Shown here in pieces: positions 43,518-53,249 of a stretch of DNA of 64,000 nt (the stretch's first letter is position 1; each line of letters begins with the position of its first letter). This stretch comes from Pseudomonas sp. RIT-562 (lineage in GTDB: Bacteria > Pseudomonadota > Gammaproteobacteria > Pseudomonadales > Pseudomonadaceae). A program made the translations under genes and the position numbers. The stretch spans positions 62,001 through 126,000 of the forward strand of contig NZ_JAPJIV010000006.1 in assembly GCF_026241895.1 (NCBI RefSeq), written 5' to 3'. The notes under the pieces were generated by a model, which saw nothing but the letters and a program-made list of their open reading frames with translations, did no database searches and was not told the DNA's origin.

Positions 43518-44639
43518 CTACAGCGAAGCTTCTGCCAGCAGATGATCGACCACGGCCGCCAGCGCCGCATTGGCATCCGCGCCTTGGTGCAAGGCTTGCG
43601 TATAGACCACGCGCTGGCGTTCGGCGCTGGTGCCCTGCTCGAGAATACGCCGAGCCTGGGTGAAGACATCGGGCATCAGCAACTGCTGCGCCGCATCGCC
43701 GTACAGCTGCTCGGCCCTGAACAGCCATTGCTCGGCAGAGAACGTCCGATCGAAGCCTTCCACAATGAACGCCCCACGAACTCCCGAGCGCTTGGCCCGC
43801 CAACGGTTTTCCTGCGCCACCCGACGCGAGGTGGGTGAATAGCTGGCGCCGGGGTTCGCCTGCTCAATGGCGCAGGCGACCAGCAGGCGGAACAAGGCGG
43901 CAATGCACAAGCTGTGTTCCAGCTGCGGGCAGGCATCGGTCATGCGCAGTTCCAGCGTTGGATACCGGGTGGCCGGCCGTACGCCCCACCAGCATTCGCT
44001 GGCCTGGCGAATCGAGCCATTGCCCATTAGCCATTCGACGTAGGTTTTGTAAGCCTGCTCGTCTTCGAGATATTCGGGTATGCCCATCCGCGGCCACTCA
44101 TCGCATGCGGTCTGGCGATAACTCATGAAGCCACTGTCGGCGCCCTCTGCAAAAGGTGAGGAACAACTCAACGCCAGCAACAAAGGAGTCCAGGGCAAGA
44201 TCTCATTCATGACCTGGATGCGATCCACCGCAGCCGGCACTTCGACGTGGACATGCAGCCCCGACCACAGGCTGCGCCGGGCGACCAGTTGAAAGTCTTC
44301 GAACAACTGGTTGAAGTGCGGCAGTACCGTGGCCTGTTGCGCTCGCCAATCCGCCAGCGGATGACTGCCGGTGCTGAGCAGCCCCAGGCCAAAAGGCTCC
44401 AGGGCGCTGCGCAGCTTGCTTCTGGCATCTGTTAAATAGTCAGCGGCCTGGGCCAGGCCCGTGAAGATCGGCGACGCCACTTCGATTTGCCCCTGGAACA
44501 TTTCATAGGCAAAACAATCGCCCAGGGCTGTCCGGCACTCCTCGACGGCCTGCGCCGGTGGCTGTCCCGCCATGCATCGAGTTTGCAGGTCGGTGATGAA
44601 GTATTCCTCTTCGATCCCGAACCTGATTTGGCTGTTCAT
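43518..44639 (-). CDS. ybdK: YbdK-family carboxylate-amine ligase (GCS2)
   Basis: 373 residues, as usual. Begins IRFGIEEEYFITD, with SHPLADW, HVHVEVPA, YRQTACDEWPRMG and TLELRMTDACP as family marks. Type-2 glutamate-cysteine ligase-like enzymes join Glu to an amine; physiological role unclear. It is last in a leftward unit with the ZIP gene (23 bp upstream) and the 53-residue gene. Confidence 0.9.
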   Translation of the reverse strand: MNSQIRFGIEEEYFITDLQTRCMAGQPPAQAVEECRTALGDCFAYEMFQGQIEVASPIFTGLAQAADYLTDARSKLRSALEPFGLGLLSTGSHPLADWRAQQATVLPHFNQLFEDFQLVARRSLWSGLHVHVEVPAAVDRIQVMNEILPWTPLLLALSCSSPFAEGADSGFMSYRQTACDEWPRMGIPEYLEDEQAYKTYVEWLMGNGSIRQASECWWGVRPATRYPTLELRMTDACPQLEHSLCIAALFRLLVACAIEQANPGASYSPTSRRVAQENRWRAKRSGVRGAFIVEGFDRTFSAEQWLFRAEQLYGDAAQQLLMPDVFTQARRILEQGTSAERQRVVYTQALHQGADANAALAAVVDHLLAEASL

Positions 44640-44662
44640 CGAGCCTCCCTGCGTGCCGGGTC

Positions 44663-45592
44663 TTACCCCAAAGCCGTATCAAGAAACATCATGACCCCAA
44701 AGCCCATCATCAAGCCAAGCGTGGCCGGTGTTTCATGACCGTTGCGGTGAGTTTCGGGAATCACCTCATGCGACACCACGAATATCATCGCCCCGGCGGC
44801 CAACCCCAAGGCAACGGGATAGCCCAGGGCAAATGCCGAGGACACCCCCAGGCCGATGATCGCACCCAGTGGTTCCATCAGACCGGAACCAATCGCCACC
44901 AATGCCGATTTGAAAGCCGAGATCCCGGTGACCCGCAGCGCCAGCGCGATGGCAAGCCCTTCGGGAATATCCTGGATCGCGATGGCAGTGGTCAGGGGCA
45001 ACCCGACCTTCATATCAGCGTCGGCGAAACTGACGCCGATGGCCATGCCCTCTGGCAAGTTGTGCAAAGTGATGGCGAGCACAAACAGCCATACCCGATT
45101 CAGACGTTCGACCTCGGGGCCGCGCCTGCCACTCTCCTGGTGTTCGTGGGGGACAAAACGATCCAATCCGACCATCAAGGCCACGCCGAGCGCCATGCCC
45201 AGCACGACCACCGCCGCAGACGCCAGTTTGTTCTCGGTGATGCCCTGGGCCGCAGCAATGCCGGGCAGGATCAGCGAGAAGGAACTGGCCGCCAGCATCA
45301 TTCCTGCAGCAAAACCAAGCATGATGTCCTGGGTGCGCACGGCTACGTCACGCAGCACCAACGCCAGCAAGGCGCCCAGCGCCGTGGCCGCGAACCCGGC
45401 GGTACCGCCCAGCATGGCGTAGTGCAGCACATTGGAGTCGGCCTCGGTCAGTGCGCTGTAGCCACTGAACAGCAGCAGGCAGGTCACGACGATCAACGTC
45501 AACCAGAACAACAGGCCCGACCAACTGCTGTTGCGGGCCAGTTCCAGCCAGGATCGCGAAGAACCGGTGCTCGACGAGACGGGATCGGACAT
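44663..45592 (-). CDS. ZIP-family divalent metal transporter
   Basis: 309 residues, about 8 membrane segments. The metal path motifs are HNLPEGMAIGVSFAD and AIQDIPEGLAIALAL; a His-rich loop is modest (FVPHEHQESGRRG). It should bring Zn2+ or Mn2+ into the cytoplasm. ATG 45592 has TAGGAGTTTCC. With the neighbouring Mn-catalase, Mn uptake is an attractive but unproven role. Confidence 0.9.
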   Translation of the reverse strand: MSDPVSSSTGSSRSWLELARNSSWSGLLFWLTLIVVTCLLLFSGYSALTEADSNVLHYAMLGGTAGFAATALGALLALVLRDVAVRTQDIMLGFAAGMMLAASSFSLILPGIAAAQGITENKLASAAVVVLGMALGVALMVGLDRFVPHEHQESGRRGPEVERLNRVWLFVLAITLHNLPEGMAIGVSFADADMKVGLPLTTAIAIQDIPEGLAIALALRVTGISAFKSALVAIGSGLMEPLGAIIGLGVSSAFALGYPVALGLAAGAMIFVVSHEVIPETHRNGHETPATLGLMMGFGVMMFLDTALG

Positions 45593-45600
45593 GGAAACTC

Positions 45601-45762
45601 CTATCGATGGTTGGCCCGCTTATTGGGCGCCCGGGAGCCGCCCGGTAGCAACTGTTTTGAGATGCGCAGCGCTTCCAATTCGAAGGACCGCGCCGTTGCG
45701 TCGAACAGATCGGCCAGAATTTCAGCGGGATCGAGCGCCATGCGCCTGGATTTTGCATTCAT
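45601..45762 (-). CDS. Small hypothetical protein upstream of the ZIP gene
   Basis: 53 residues from ATG 45762 with GAGGG upstream; a longer in-frame extension crosses the catalase terminator and is unlikely. An amphipathic helix (ALDPAEILADLFDATARSFE) leads to a basic tail (GGSRAPNKRANHR). No family recognised. Ends 8 bp before the ZIP ATG, so it is cotranscribed. Confidence 0.6.
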   Translation of the reverse strand: MNAKSRRMALDPAEILADLFDATARSFELEALRISKQLLPGGSRAPNKRANHR

Positions 45763-45790
45763 TGTATTTACCCTCGGTCTTTTATAAAAA

Positions 45791-45818
45791 ACGCCGCACG
45801 CCGTCTGGCATGCGGCGT
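45791..45818 (-). terminator. Terminator of the Mn-catalase gene
   Basis: ACGCCGCA and TGCGGCGT form an 8-bp stem extended by GCC/GGC inside. On the minus strand the stem is followed by TTTTTTATAAAA. Placed 5 bp after the catalase stop. Confidence 0.85.
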
Positions 45819-45823
45819 CAACA

Positions 45824-46708
45824 TCAAGCATCGTTGGTCGGTTGCCCGCCGGAACCAAGGTCAGCACCCGTCACCGGATCGCTGTCGGGGTCCGACATGG
45901 TGCGCGCCTTCATGTCCATGAGCAGCGCTTCATCCTCGGCACTCAACTCGACACTGGCCGTGCCGTCGCCGCCATCCACGGCGGGCGTCGGTTCTTCCAC
46001 GTATTCCCACTCGTCACCCTGGTTCCATGGCCCGCGAGTGCTCTCGGCACCCTGGGACATGTTGAAGTAGACGTTGGTGAATTCCGGCATGCCGGGCAGC
46101 TTGCCTTGGGGAAAGTTGGGCTGGATCGAGTGCAGGGCTTTTTCAAAGGACAGCTGGTGAGCGATCTCCCGGGTCATGAGAAAACCCAGTGCCTCCTTCA
46201 CGCCAGGGTCGTCCGTCACGTTCATTAAACGTTCGTAGACGATCTTGGCCCGGGCTTCCGCCGCAATGTTGGAGCGCATGTCAGCGGTGGGCTCGCCGAT
46301 GGTGTCGACATAGGCCGCCGACCACGGCACGCCAGCCGAGTTGGTCAGTGGCGCGCCGGCACCGTACAGCAGGCTGGTGATGTGCGAGTCGTTACCGGCG
46401 CCATTAATGGCGCGATACAGCTCGCCCTCTTCTTCCACGCCCTCTGCCAATCGTCCCTTGGCGCCCTTGTTGAGCATCACGATGATCGAACCGACGATTT
46501 CCAGGTGGCTGAGCTCTTCGGTAGCGATGTCCATCAGCAGGTCCTTCCTGCCTGGATCCTCCTCGGCCAACGCCTGGGTGAAGTAGCGCGACGCAGCCGC
46601 CAACTCACCCTGGGCTCCACCAAATTGTTCGAGTAAGAGATTGGCCAAACCCGGATTGGGTTGGGCTACACGCACGGTGTATTGAAGTCGTTTGTTATGT
46701 AGAAACAT
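45824..46708 (-). CDS. Manganese (non-haem) catalase
   Basis: 294 residues. Starts MFLHNKRLQYTVRVAQPNP. Di-manganese ligand segments include LLEQFGGAQGELAAASRYFT, IATEELSHLEIVGSI, IAAEARAKIVYERL and TREIAHQLSFEKAL. Breaks down H2O2 without haem. The C-terminal tail is acidic and extended (residues about 230-294). Monocistronic, with a strong terminator. Cytoplasmic, probably stationary-phase. Confidence 0.93.
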   Translation of the reverse strand: MFLHNKRLQYTVRVAQPNPGLANLLLEQFGGAQGELAAASRYFTQALAEEDPGRKDLLMDIATEELSHLEIVGSIIVMLNKGAKGRLAEGVEEEGELYRAINGAGNDSHITSLLYGAGAPLTNSAGVPWSAAYVDTIGEPTADMRSNIAAEARAKIVYERLMNVTDDPGVKEALGFLMTREIAHQLSFEKALHSIQPNFPQGKLPGMPEFTNVYFNMSQGAESTRGPWNQGDEWEYVEEPTPAVDGGDGTASVELSAEDEALLMDMKARTMSDPDSDPVTGADLGSGGQPTNDA

Positions 46709-46951
46709 GACAATTCTCCTCAGGCCTTCAAGGCGCCGCTACTCATCCGGAGGTTCACCGAATGCGCCGCCCACAGTTATCTGAAGCAATCGCCAGCGGG
46801 ATAATTTGATAAAGATTGGAGGCTGGCGACCGGCGGCAAATATTCACAAAATTGCTGCCAGTCGTCGGTATGCGCTCAACTCAATACAAACTTTCAAACG
46901 CCCCTCTAATCTATTTGCAGCACCCGCTAAAGACCCAACCATGGACGAACC

Positions 46952-47413
46952 ATGACGGCACATCACAACTCCAGGATTGCGTTGCTCACAGGTGGCCTGG
47001 TGATTGCCATGGTCGGCGTTCTGTCCTTTCAATTGATTCACTGGCAAGTCGCCGACAGCCGGAAAAAAGCCGCGCTGTGCGAAGACGCCAAACAGGCGAT
47101 GAAGAACCTGGAGATCCGTGCGCGAGCGTTAGCCTCCGGATTGACCGTCGAGGCTTATGCCAAGGCTGAAGCGGACGAAGTGGCGGCGCTGATCGAGCAG
47201 CTTGATGCTGCGCACAATGATGCCGAGGTCGATGCGGTGATCGACGCCCACGCTGCAGCGCTGGAGGCCAAGGGTGCGGCGATTGACGCGCAGGTGGGGA
47301 CCGGGGGCGATCAGACGTTCCTGGAACAGCGGATGGTGCGGCAGCGCATCCCGGTCGACGTCAAACAGGAATTACGCCGCGCCGCCAAAGCCGTCAGCGA
47401 CGCGTGCCACTGA
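46952..47413 (+). CDS. Signal-anchored hypothetical protein
   Basis: 153 residues. N-terminal membrane anchor at about 8-30 (IALLTGGLVIAMVGVLSF), then a helical, Ala/Glu-rich region (AYAKAEADEVAALIEQL, VDAVIDAHAAALEAKG). Contains two cysteines. I do not recognise a family. ATG 46952 lacks a strong ribosome site. Convergent with the glycosyltransferase gene. Confidence 0.7.
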   Translation: MTAHHNSRIALLTGGLVIAMVGVLSFQLIHWQVADSRKKAALCEDAKQAMKNLEIRARALASGLTVEAYAKAEADEVAALIEQLDAAHNDAEVDAVIDAHAAALEAKGAAIDAQVGTGGDQTFLEQRMVRQRIPVDVKQELRRAAKAVSDACH

Positions 47414-47432
47414 ACAGTTTTACTGGATGAGT

Positions 47433-48128
47433 TCATCGCACTGCGTCAACGCTGGCAGGCAGCGCCGCGGCACTCAAGGCTTGTCCCAGCGACGCCAGGT
47501 ACTCGCCAAATCCGCCCCGGCATTTGTAATCCTTGCGCGCGCTGGTCACCACCGGGTTCGACGCGGTCCATACGATCCGCGCACTGATGCGTTCGAGGTC
47601 GGCCACCAGATGCACATCCTCATGGGCCGCCAGGTGTTGAAAGCCACCGGCATTTTTATAAGCGGCGGCACTCAGGCCCAGGTTCGCACCGTGGATATGC
47701 CGGTGATTTTCGATGAACTGGTAATGCTCCAGGTAGCGGGCGCGAACACCCTCCCCGTGCTCACTCCAGCTGTCCACTTCGACCGTACCGCAGACGGCGT
47801 CAGCCATGCAGTCGAGTTGTCGGGCGAGCCAGTCGGCGGGAACCACCGTATCGGCATCGGTGAACGCCAGCCACTGCACCCCCGCCTCAAGCAACTCTTC
47901 GGCCCCAGTCGCCCGTGCCTTGCCGACATTCCTGAAGCAGACATCGAGCGTCGGCACATCCATGGCCCGCACGCAGCTGCCGGTATCATCCGAACAGTCG
48001 TCCAGCACCACCAGCACGCTGACCTCACGGCCGCGCAACTTTGGATGCCGCGCGGCGACCAGGATGGACTCCAGGCACGCGCTGATGTGTTGTTGTTCAT
48101 TGTGGGCGGGTATCACAACACCGATCAT
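47433..48128 (-). CDS. Family 2 glycosyltransferase
   Basis: 231 residues from ATG 48128, chosen for the GAGGGAACGCC ribosome site; the longer frame from 48176 has none. GT-A fold: IGVVIPAHNEQQHISACLES at the start, the nucleotide site VLDDCSDDT, metal-binding DxD as FTDADTVVP, and HGANLGLSAAAYKNAGGF. Transfers a sugar from a nucleotide donor to an unknown acceptor. No membrane segment. Confidence 0.87.
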   Translation of the reverse strand: MIGVVIPAHNEQQHISACLESILVAARHPKLRGREVSVLVVLDDCSDDTGSCVRAMDVPTLDVCFRNVGKARATGAEELLEAGVQWLAFTDADTVVPADWLARQLDCMADAVCGTVEVDSWSEHGEGVRARYLEHYQFIENHRHIHGANLGLSAAAYKNAGGFQHLAAHEDVHLVADLERISARIVWTASNPVVTSARKDYKCRGGFGEYLASLGQALSAAALPASVDAVR

Positions 48129-48211
48129 TGGCGTTCCCTCGGATGAGCGAAGTGTAAGGTCTGCAGTTATCGACACTTCGCGTCATCAGAAGGTTTAAAG
48201 AATGTATTTGC

Positions 48212-49312
48212 TCAGGGCAGCGGCCCCGGTTGAGGCTCGGTTTCCGGCCGATCGTGCACCCACTGCCAGAACAATTGATACCCGACCGCCAGCACCACCG
48301 GCCCGATGAACAGGCCGATGATCCCGTTGGACACCATGCCGCCCAGGGCACCGATGAGTATCACCGGCATCGGCACATCGACACCGCGGCCCAGCAATAA
48401 AGGCTTGAGCACGTTATCCACCAGCCCGGCGACGAACACGTAAATGGCGAAGATGATGGTGCCGGTGGTCGCGCCCTCGGTGGCCAACACGAAGGCAATC
48501 ACCGGCAGCGTGATCAAACTTACGGGCAACTGCATGATGCCCAGCAGCAGTACTGCCAGCGCCAGCAGGCCTGCACCGGGCACGCCCTTGAACACAAACC
48601 CCAGGCCTACCAGCAGCATCTGGATAAAAGCAATGCCCACCACCCCAAGGGCTACCGCGCGAATGGTCGCCGTGCACAGCTCGGCAATTTTCGGCCCCCG
48701 CACCGGGCCGCTGAGCCGCGAGGCGATCTGCACCGCACTGCGGCTGCCGCCTTCGCCGTGGGCCATGAAAATGCCGGCGATGATCAGGGCGAAGATGAAC
48801 ATCAGGAAGCCCATGCCGACGCCGGCGAGTTTGCTCAACAAGCCCAGGCTGAAGTGCCTGATCTGCGGAATGTATTTGGCCGTGAGGTCAGGCAGGTCGG
48901 TGGAGGCCTGCAACCAGAAGGCGGAAAGAGGCTTGCCGATCACCGGCCAGTCCGCCACCGAGGCATTCGGCGGTGGCACGTGCAACCCGCCGTCCTTGAC
49001 CAGCACCATCGCCTTCTCGACAGAATCGGCAATCGAGGTGCCCAGCAGGTAGATCGGCACCATGAGCAACACGATCGCCACCAGCACGATAAACGTCGCG
49101 ACGTGCCCGGCCTTGTGCCCGCCTTTGCGCATCAGCCGGGTTTGCAGCGGGTACAACGTGATCGCCAGGATCAACGACCACAACATCAGGTCGCGGAACG
49201 GGCGGAAGATCTCAAAGCAGAACAGCACCAGGACGGTGATCAGGCCTGCACGGATCAACACGTCGAGCAGGGTGCGGGTCAACGCCTTGTCGTTAAACGG
49301 GGTGGGCACCAT
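48212..49312 (-). CDS. AI-2E family transporter (YdiK-type)
   Basis: 366 residues from ATG 49312, which has GGAGCCACCC before it; ATG 49324 is also possible. About 8 hydrophobic segments, with the family block GIMQLPVSLITLPVIAFVLA, then a DNVLKPLLLGRG motif and GLFIGPVVLAVGYQLF at the end. Members export autoinducer-2 or act as Na+/H+ antiporters; the role here is unknown. Confidence 0.87.
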   Translation of the reverse strand: MVPTPFNDKALTRTLLDVLIRAGLITVLVLFCFEIFRPFRDLMLWSLILAITLYPLQTRLMRKGGHKAGHVATFIVLVAIVLLMVPIYLLGTSIADSVEKAMVLVKDGGLHVPPPNASVADWPVIGKPLSAFWLQASTDLPDLTAKYIPQIRHFSLGLLSKLAGVGMGFLMFIFALIIAGIFMAHGEGGSRSAVQIASRLSGPVRGPKIAELCTATIRAVALGVVGIAFIQMLLVGLGFVFKGVPGAGLLALAVLLLGIMQLPVSLITLPVIAFVLATEGATTGTIIFAIYVFVAGLVDNVLKPLLLGRGVDVPMPVILIGALGGMVSNGIIGLFIGPVVLAVGYQLFWQWVHDRPETEPQPGPLP

Positions 49313-49433
49313 GGGTGGCTCCATGCGGGTGGCGAAGGTCGTTCGCTCAGCATAGACGCTCGATAGAGGGTTGGAGATGGGCTGGCGATGGTCGAGTGCG
49401 ATCACACCTGACGCTCCGCGCCGTCCCGGGGAT

Positions 49434-49461
49434 TTTCGCGAGCAGGCTCGCTCCTACAGGG
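49434..49461. repeat. Single REP element
   Basis: TTCGCGAGCAGGCTCGCTCCTACA with the hairpin GCGAGC-AG-GCTCGC is a Pseudomonas REP of a different type from the arrays above. It lies in the promoter gap before patB. Confidence 0.7.
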
Positions 49462-49512
49462 GTGGGGGCTTATCATGGTGCCTTACCACCCTTGCCTCCT
49501 ATGAGCACCTGC

Positions 49513-50658
49513 ATGACTTTCGATTTTGATCAGGTCCACGACCGCCACGCCACCGGCAGTACCAAATGGAGCCGCTACCCCGACGATGTGTTGCCGATGT
49601 GGGTCGCCGACATGGATTTCGCCGCACCACCGGTGGTCATCCAGGCCCTGCAAAAACGCCTCGAGCATCCACTGCTCGGCTACAGCGTCTGCCAGGACAA
49701 TCTGCGCCAGGCGATCGTTGCCGATCTGTGGAACAAGTACGCCTGGCGTGTCGATCCCCAGGCCCTGGTGTTCCTGCCGGGTGTTGAATCGGGCTTCAAC
49801 ATGGCGTTGAAGGCGCTGGTCCAGGCGCAACAGAATGTCGTGGTCCAGGTGCCCAACTATCCGCCACTGCGCCATGCACCGGGCCATTGGGGCCTGAACA
49901 AGGTTGAATTGGGGTTTGACCTGCAGGCGGATGGTACCTATGCCACGCCTCTGGACAGCTTGCGCCAGTCGCTGCAAGGCGGCGGCGCCCTGTTGTTGAG
50001 CAATCCCCATAACCCGCTGGGTAAAGCATTCGCGCGCGAGGAACTGCAGGCGATTGCCGATATCTGCCTTGAACAGGACGCCTGGATCATCTCTGATGAG
50101 ATCCACGCCGAACTGTGTTTTGACGGTCGAGTGCACATTCCTACGGCGTCCCTGGGCGAGGAAATCTCCCGGCGCACCATCACGCTGATGTCGGCGAGCA
50201 AGGCTTACAACATCGCCGGCCTGAAGACCTCGTTCATGATCATCGAGGACCCTGCGGTGCGTTCGCGGGTCAATCACGCGCGGTGTGGCATGGTCGACAG
50301 CGTCAACCCCCTGGGGCTGGAGGCCACTCGCGTCGCCTACAGCGAAGCCGGTCCGTGGCTGGCCGAACTCAAGACTTACCTGCAGGCCAACCGCGACTGG
50401 CTGGTGGACGCCGTGCGCACCCGTCTGCCGGGCGTCAGCATGACTGTGCCGCAGAGCACTTACCTGGCGTGGCTCGATTGTTCGGCGCTGGGCCTGGCGG
50501 ATCCACAGCAGTTTTTTCTGCAGCAGGCCAAGGTCGGGCTGAGTGCGGGCGTGGATTTCGGCGACGAGCACCAGCAGTTCGTACGCCTCAACTTCGGCTG
50601 CCCAAGGTCGTTGCTTGAAGAAGGTATCGCGAGGATGGAGCGCAGCCTGAACACCTGA
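49513..50658 (+). CDS. patB: PatB/MalY-type PLP C-S lyase (cystathionine beta-lyase)
   Basis: 381 residues from ATG 49513; ATG 49501 adds four residues but has no purine-rich site. Fold-type I aminotransferase: TKWSRYPDDVLPMWVADMDF at the start, LSNPHNPLGKAF, and PLP-binding Lys in MSASKAYNIAGLKTSF. Cleaves C-S bonds of cystathionine or related substrates. Monocistronic between a REP element and a REP-type hairpin. Confidence 0.9.
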   Translation: MTFDFDQVHDRHATGSTKWSRYPDDVLPMWVADMDFAAPPVVIQALQKRLEHPLLGYSVCQDNLRQAIVADLWNKYAWRVDPQALVFLPGVESGFNMALKALVQAQQNVVVQVPNYPPLRHAPGHWGLNKVELGFDLQADGTYATPLDSLRQSLQGGGALLLSNPHNPLGKAFAREELQAIADICLEQDAWIISDEIHAELCFDGRVHIPTASLGEEISRRTITLMSASKAYNIAGLKTSFMIIEDPAVRSRVNHARCGMVDSVNPLGLEATRVAYSEAGPWLAELKTYLQANRDWLVDAVRTRLPGVSMTVPQSTYLAWLDCSALGLADPQQFFLQQAKVGLSAGVDFGDEHQQFVRLNFGCPRSLLEEGIARMERSLNT

Positions 50659-50679
50659 TCTGCTGATCTGCTGATCAAC

Positions 50680-50704
50680 TGTGGGAGCAAAGCTTGCTCC
50701 CACA
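50680..50704. repeat. REP hairpin after patB
   Basis: TGTGGGAGCAA-AGC-TTGCTCCCACA is a perfect 11-bp stem, the typical fluorescent-pseudomonad REP. It can also stop transcription. Nearby CACAGAATCTCGC repeats (50702 and 50734) look like partial duplications. Confidence 0.8.
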
Positions 50705-50851
50705 GAATCTCGCCAGCGGCTGGACCTCCATCACAGAATCTCGCTAGCTGCCCACAGAATCCCCGCAGGTGCCCAACCGGCCAAATATTTGGGTAATATG
50801 TCGCCCCTTCCCCGCAGCCCTGTCCTGCACCCCGCCGAATAAGCCGATTCC

Positions 50852-51631
50852 ATGCCTTTCGAACTCAGCGTAGACCTCACCACCCTGGCCATTCTCGCCG
50901 TCGTAGCCTTTATTGCCGGTTTCATCGATGCCATTGCCGGCGGCGGCGGGCTGTTGACCACGCCGGCCTTGCTCACGGCGGGATTGCCGCCGCACCTGGT
51001 GCTGGGCACCAACAAGCTCAGCTCGACTTTCGGCTCGGCCACGGCCAGTTTCACGTTTTACCGGCGCAAGCTATTTCACCCGCGCCAGTGGGTGCATGCC
51101 ATCGTCGGCACCCTGGTCGGCGCACTGACCGGCGCCGTGGTTGCGCACTACCTGCCGGCCGAGTGGTTGAACAAAATGCTCCCGGTGATCGTGTTCGCCT
51201 GCGGCCTGTACCTGCTGTTCGGCGGTACACCCAAGGCGCCGCTGGACAGTAACGCGCCGATCAAGAAAAAGTGGCAGTCGACCCAGGGCTTCACCCTCGG
51301 CTTCTATGACGGCGTGGCCGGGCCGGGTACCGGTGCGTTCTGGACCGTCAGCAGCCTGCTCATGTACCCCATCGACCTGGTGAAGGCCAGCGGCGTGGCG
51401 CGCAGCATGAATTTCGTCAGCAACATCGCGGCGCTGTCGGTGTTCGTGTTTTCCGGGCAGGTGGACTGGATCATCGGCCTGAGCATGGGCCTGTCAGTCA
51501 TGGTCGGGGCGTTTTTCGGCGCTCGCACCGCCATCAGCGGCGGTGCGAAATTCATTCGCCCGGTGTTCATCACCGTGGTGCTCGGCTTGACCGTGCGCTT
51601 AGCCTGGCAGCACTGGTTCAGCGTGGCCTAG
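50852..51631 (+). CDS. TSUP (TauE/SafE) family membrane transporter
   Basis: 259 residues with about 8 hydrophobic segments. Family marks: [35 protein letters not shown] and [13 protein letters not shown]. It moves sulphite, sulphonates or related anions; substrate unknown. Its 3' end overlaps the convergent nudC by 33 bp. Confidence 0.92.
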   Translation: MPFELSVDLTTLAILAVVAFIAGFIDAIAGGGGLLTTPALLTAGLPPHLVLGTNKLSSTFGSATASFTFYRRKLFHPRQWVHAIVGTLVGALTGAVVAHYLPAEWLNKMLPVIVFACGLYLLFGGTPKAPLDSNAPIKKKWQSTQGFTLGFYDGVAGPGTGAFWTVSSLLMYPIDLVKASGVARSMNFVSNIAALSVFVFSGQVDWIIGLSMGLSVMVGAFFGARTAISGGAKFIRPVFITVVLGLTVRLAWQHWFSVA

Positions 51632-52429
51632 GCGCCGCGCCACATAGACGTCGATCAGGTAACGGGCAATCGAGCGAGACGCCGGCAACGGCGGCAGCTC
51701 GTGTACGTTGAACCACTGGGCGTCTTCAATCTCGTCTTCCTGGCAGACGATTTGCCCACCCGCATACTCGGCATGAAAGCCCAGCATCATCGAGTGAGGA
51801 AACGGCCAGCACTGGCTGCCCAGGTACTGGATGTTCTTCACCTCGATCTGCACTTCCTCGCGAACCTCGCGCACCAGGCACTCTTCGGCCGACTCCCCAG
51901 GCTCGGCAAACCCCGCCAGCGTGCTGTAGACCCCGCTGACAAAACGCGGCGAGCGCGCCAGCAGGATCTCATCACCGCGGGTGATCAACACGATCATACT
52001 CGGCGAAATGCGCGGGTAACTGCGCAAATCGCAGGGCGCGCAATACATTGCGCGCTCCCGTGGCACCTGCGTCATTGGCTGGCCGCAATTGCCACAGAAC
52101 CGGTGCTCGCGAGCCCAGGTGCCAATCTGCGCGGCGTAGCCCAGCACCTTGTACAGCGTGTGATCGCCTTCCAGCATGAAGGCCCGCAGGCCCTTCCAGC
52201 TGCAGCCGGGCACTTCGCCAGGGCCGCGCAGTTCCAGCAGGTACACCGGTTCGCCATCAAGGTGGCCGATGCCATGCTCGGCGAGAACCGGCAGGTCCTG
52301 GCGCTTGAGCCATTCCCGCGGGAACAGCGCGCCATTATCGTCGTAGAGGAAGCCTTCAGGGCTGCGAGCCACGGCCCAGCCCCCGGGTTTATCGGTGTCC
52401 AGTACTGCAGTGGTCCAGCGTGAAGTCAT
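51599..52429 (-). CDS. nudC: NAD+ diphosphatase (NADH pyrophosphatase)
   Basis: 276 residues. Zinc ribbon CGNCGQ and CAPC at about 111-130. Nudix box [20 protein letters not shown] at about 175-194 with the catalytic EE. The NudC marker SQPWPFP appears as SQCWPFPHS. Hydrolyses NADH and decaps NAD-RNA. Upstream gene, the dienoyl-CoA isomerase, is 7 bp away on the same strand. Confidence 0.93.
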   Translation of the reverse strand: MTSRWTTAVLDTDKPGGWAVARSPEGFLYDDNGALFPREWLKRQDLPVLAEHGIGHLDGEPVYLLELRGPGEVPGCSWKGLRAFMLEGDHTLYKVLGYAAQIGTWAREHRFCGNCGQPMTQVPRERAMYCAPCDLRSYPRISPSMIVLITRGDEILLARSPRFVSGVYSTLAGFAEPGESAEECLVREVREEVQIEVKNIQYLGSQCWPFPHSMMLGFHAEYAGGQIVCQEDEIEDAQWFNVHELPPLPASRSIARYLIDVYVARRLGHAEPVLPG

Positions 52430-52436
52430 GGTTCAT

Positions 52437-53249
52437 TCAATCCAGAAATTCGGGTTTCTGTTTACTCATATGGGCGGCCATGGCCACGCGCAGATCATTG
52501 GATTGCAGCATCGCGGCATTCCAGGTGGCGACGTATTCCAGGCCGTCGTCAATACGATGGTTGCGCATATAGCTGATCATCTCCTTGGTGCCGGCGATGG
52601 CGATTGGCGACTTGCTGGCGATTTCCCGGGCAATGCCCATCACGCCGTCAAGCAGGCTGTCCTTGTCGCTGTAGACGCGATTGACCAGCCCCATGCTGCG
52701 CGCTTCCTCGGCGCCAAATGAGCGGCCAGTGTAAGCCAGTTCACGCAGCATGCCGTCACCGATGATGCGCGGCAAGCGTTGCAGGGTGCCAACATCGGCC
52801 GCCATGCCGATATCGATCTCCTTGATCGAAAACTGTGCATCCTCAGCGGCGTAGCGCATGTCACAGGCGGCGATCAGGTCAATTGCGCCGCCCAGGCAGT
52901 AACCCTGGATGGCCGCGAGTACCGGTTTGCGGCAGTTATCAACGGCTGTGAACGAGGCCTGCAAGGCGAGGATCTTGCGGCGCAGCAGGCGCGCATTGCG
53001 CCCCACGTCCTTGCCCATTTCGTTGGCGACGCCGGCCAGCATCATCAAGTCGATGCCGGAGGAAAAGTGCTTGCCTGCCCCACTGATCACCACGGCACGA
53101 ACTTCGTCCGAGTCATCGATCCACTGGAAGATCTCGATGATTTCGCTCCAGAACGCCGCGTTCATCGAATTGATCTTTTCCGGGCGATTGATCTGCACAT
53201 GGGCGACTTTATCCGCCAGTTCGACGGTGAACGCGGTGTACTGGGACAT
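52437..53249 (-). CDS. Delta3,5-delta2,4-dienoyl-CoA isomerase (crotonase family)
   Basis: 270 residues. Oxyanion-hole segments FSSGIDLMML and GYCLGGAIDLIAACD. The catalytic acid residues match the peroxisomal ECH1 isomerase block: CDMRYAAEDAQF, SIKEIDIGMAADVGTLQRLP. So it isomerises 3,5-dienoyl-CoA during breakdown of odd-position unsaturated fatty acids, not just hydrating enoyl-CoA. First gene of a two-gene unit with nudC. Confidence 0.9.
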   Translation of the reverse strand: MSQYTAFTVELADKVAHVQINRPEKINSMNAAFWSEIIEIFQWIDDSDEVRAVVISGAGKHFSSGIDLMMLAGVANEMGKDVGRNARLLRRKILALQASFTAVDNCRKPVLAAIQGYCLGGAIDLIAACDMRYAAEDAQFSIKEIDIGMAADVGTLQRLPRIIGDGMLRELAYTGRSFGAEEARSMGLVNRVYSDKDSLLDGVMGIAREIASKSPIAIAGTKEMISYMRNHRIDDGLEYVATWNAAMLQSNDLRVAMAAHMSKQKPEFLD

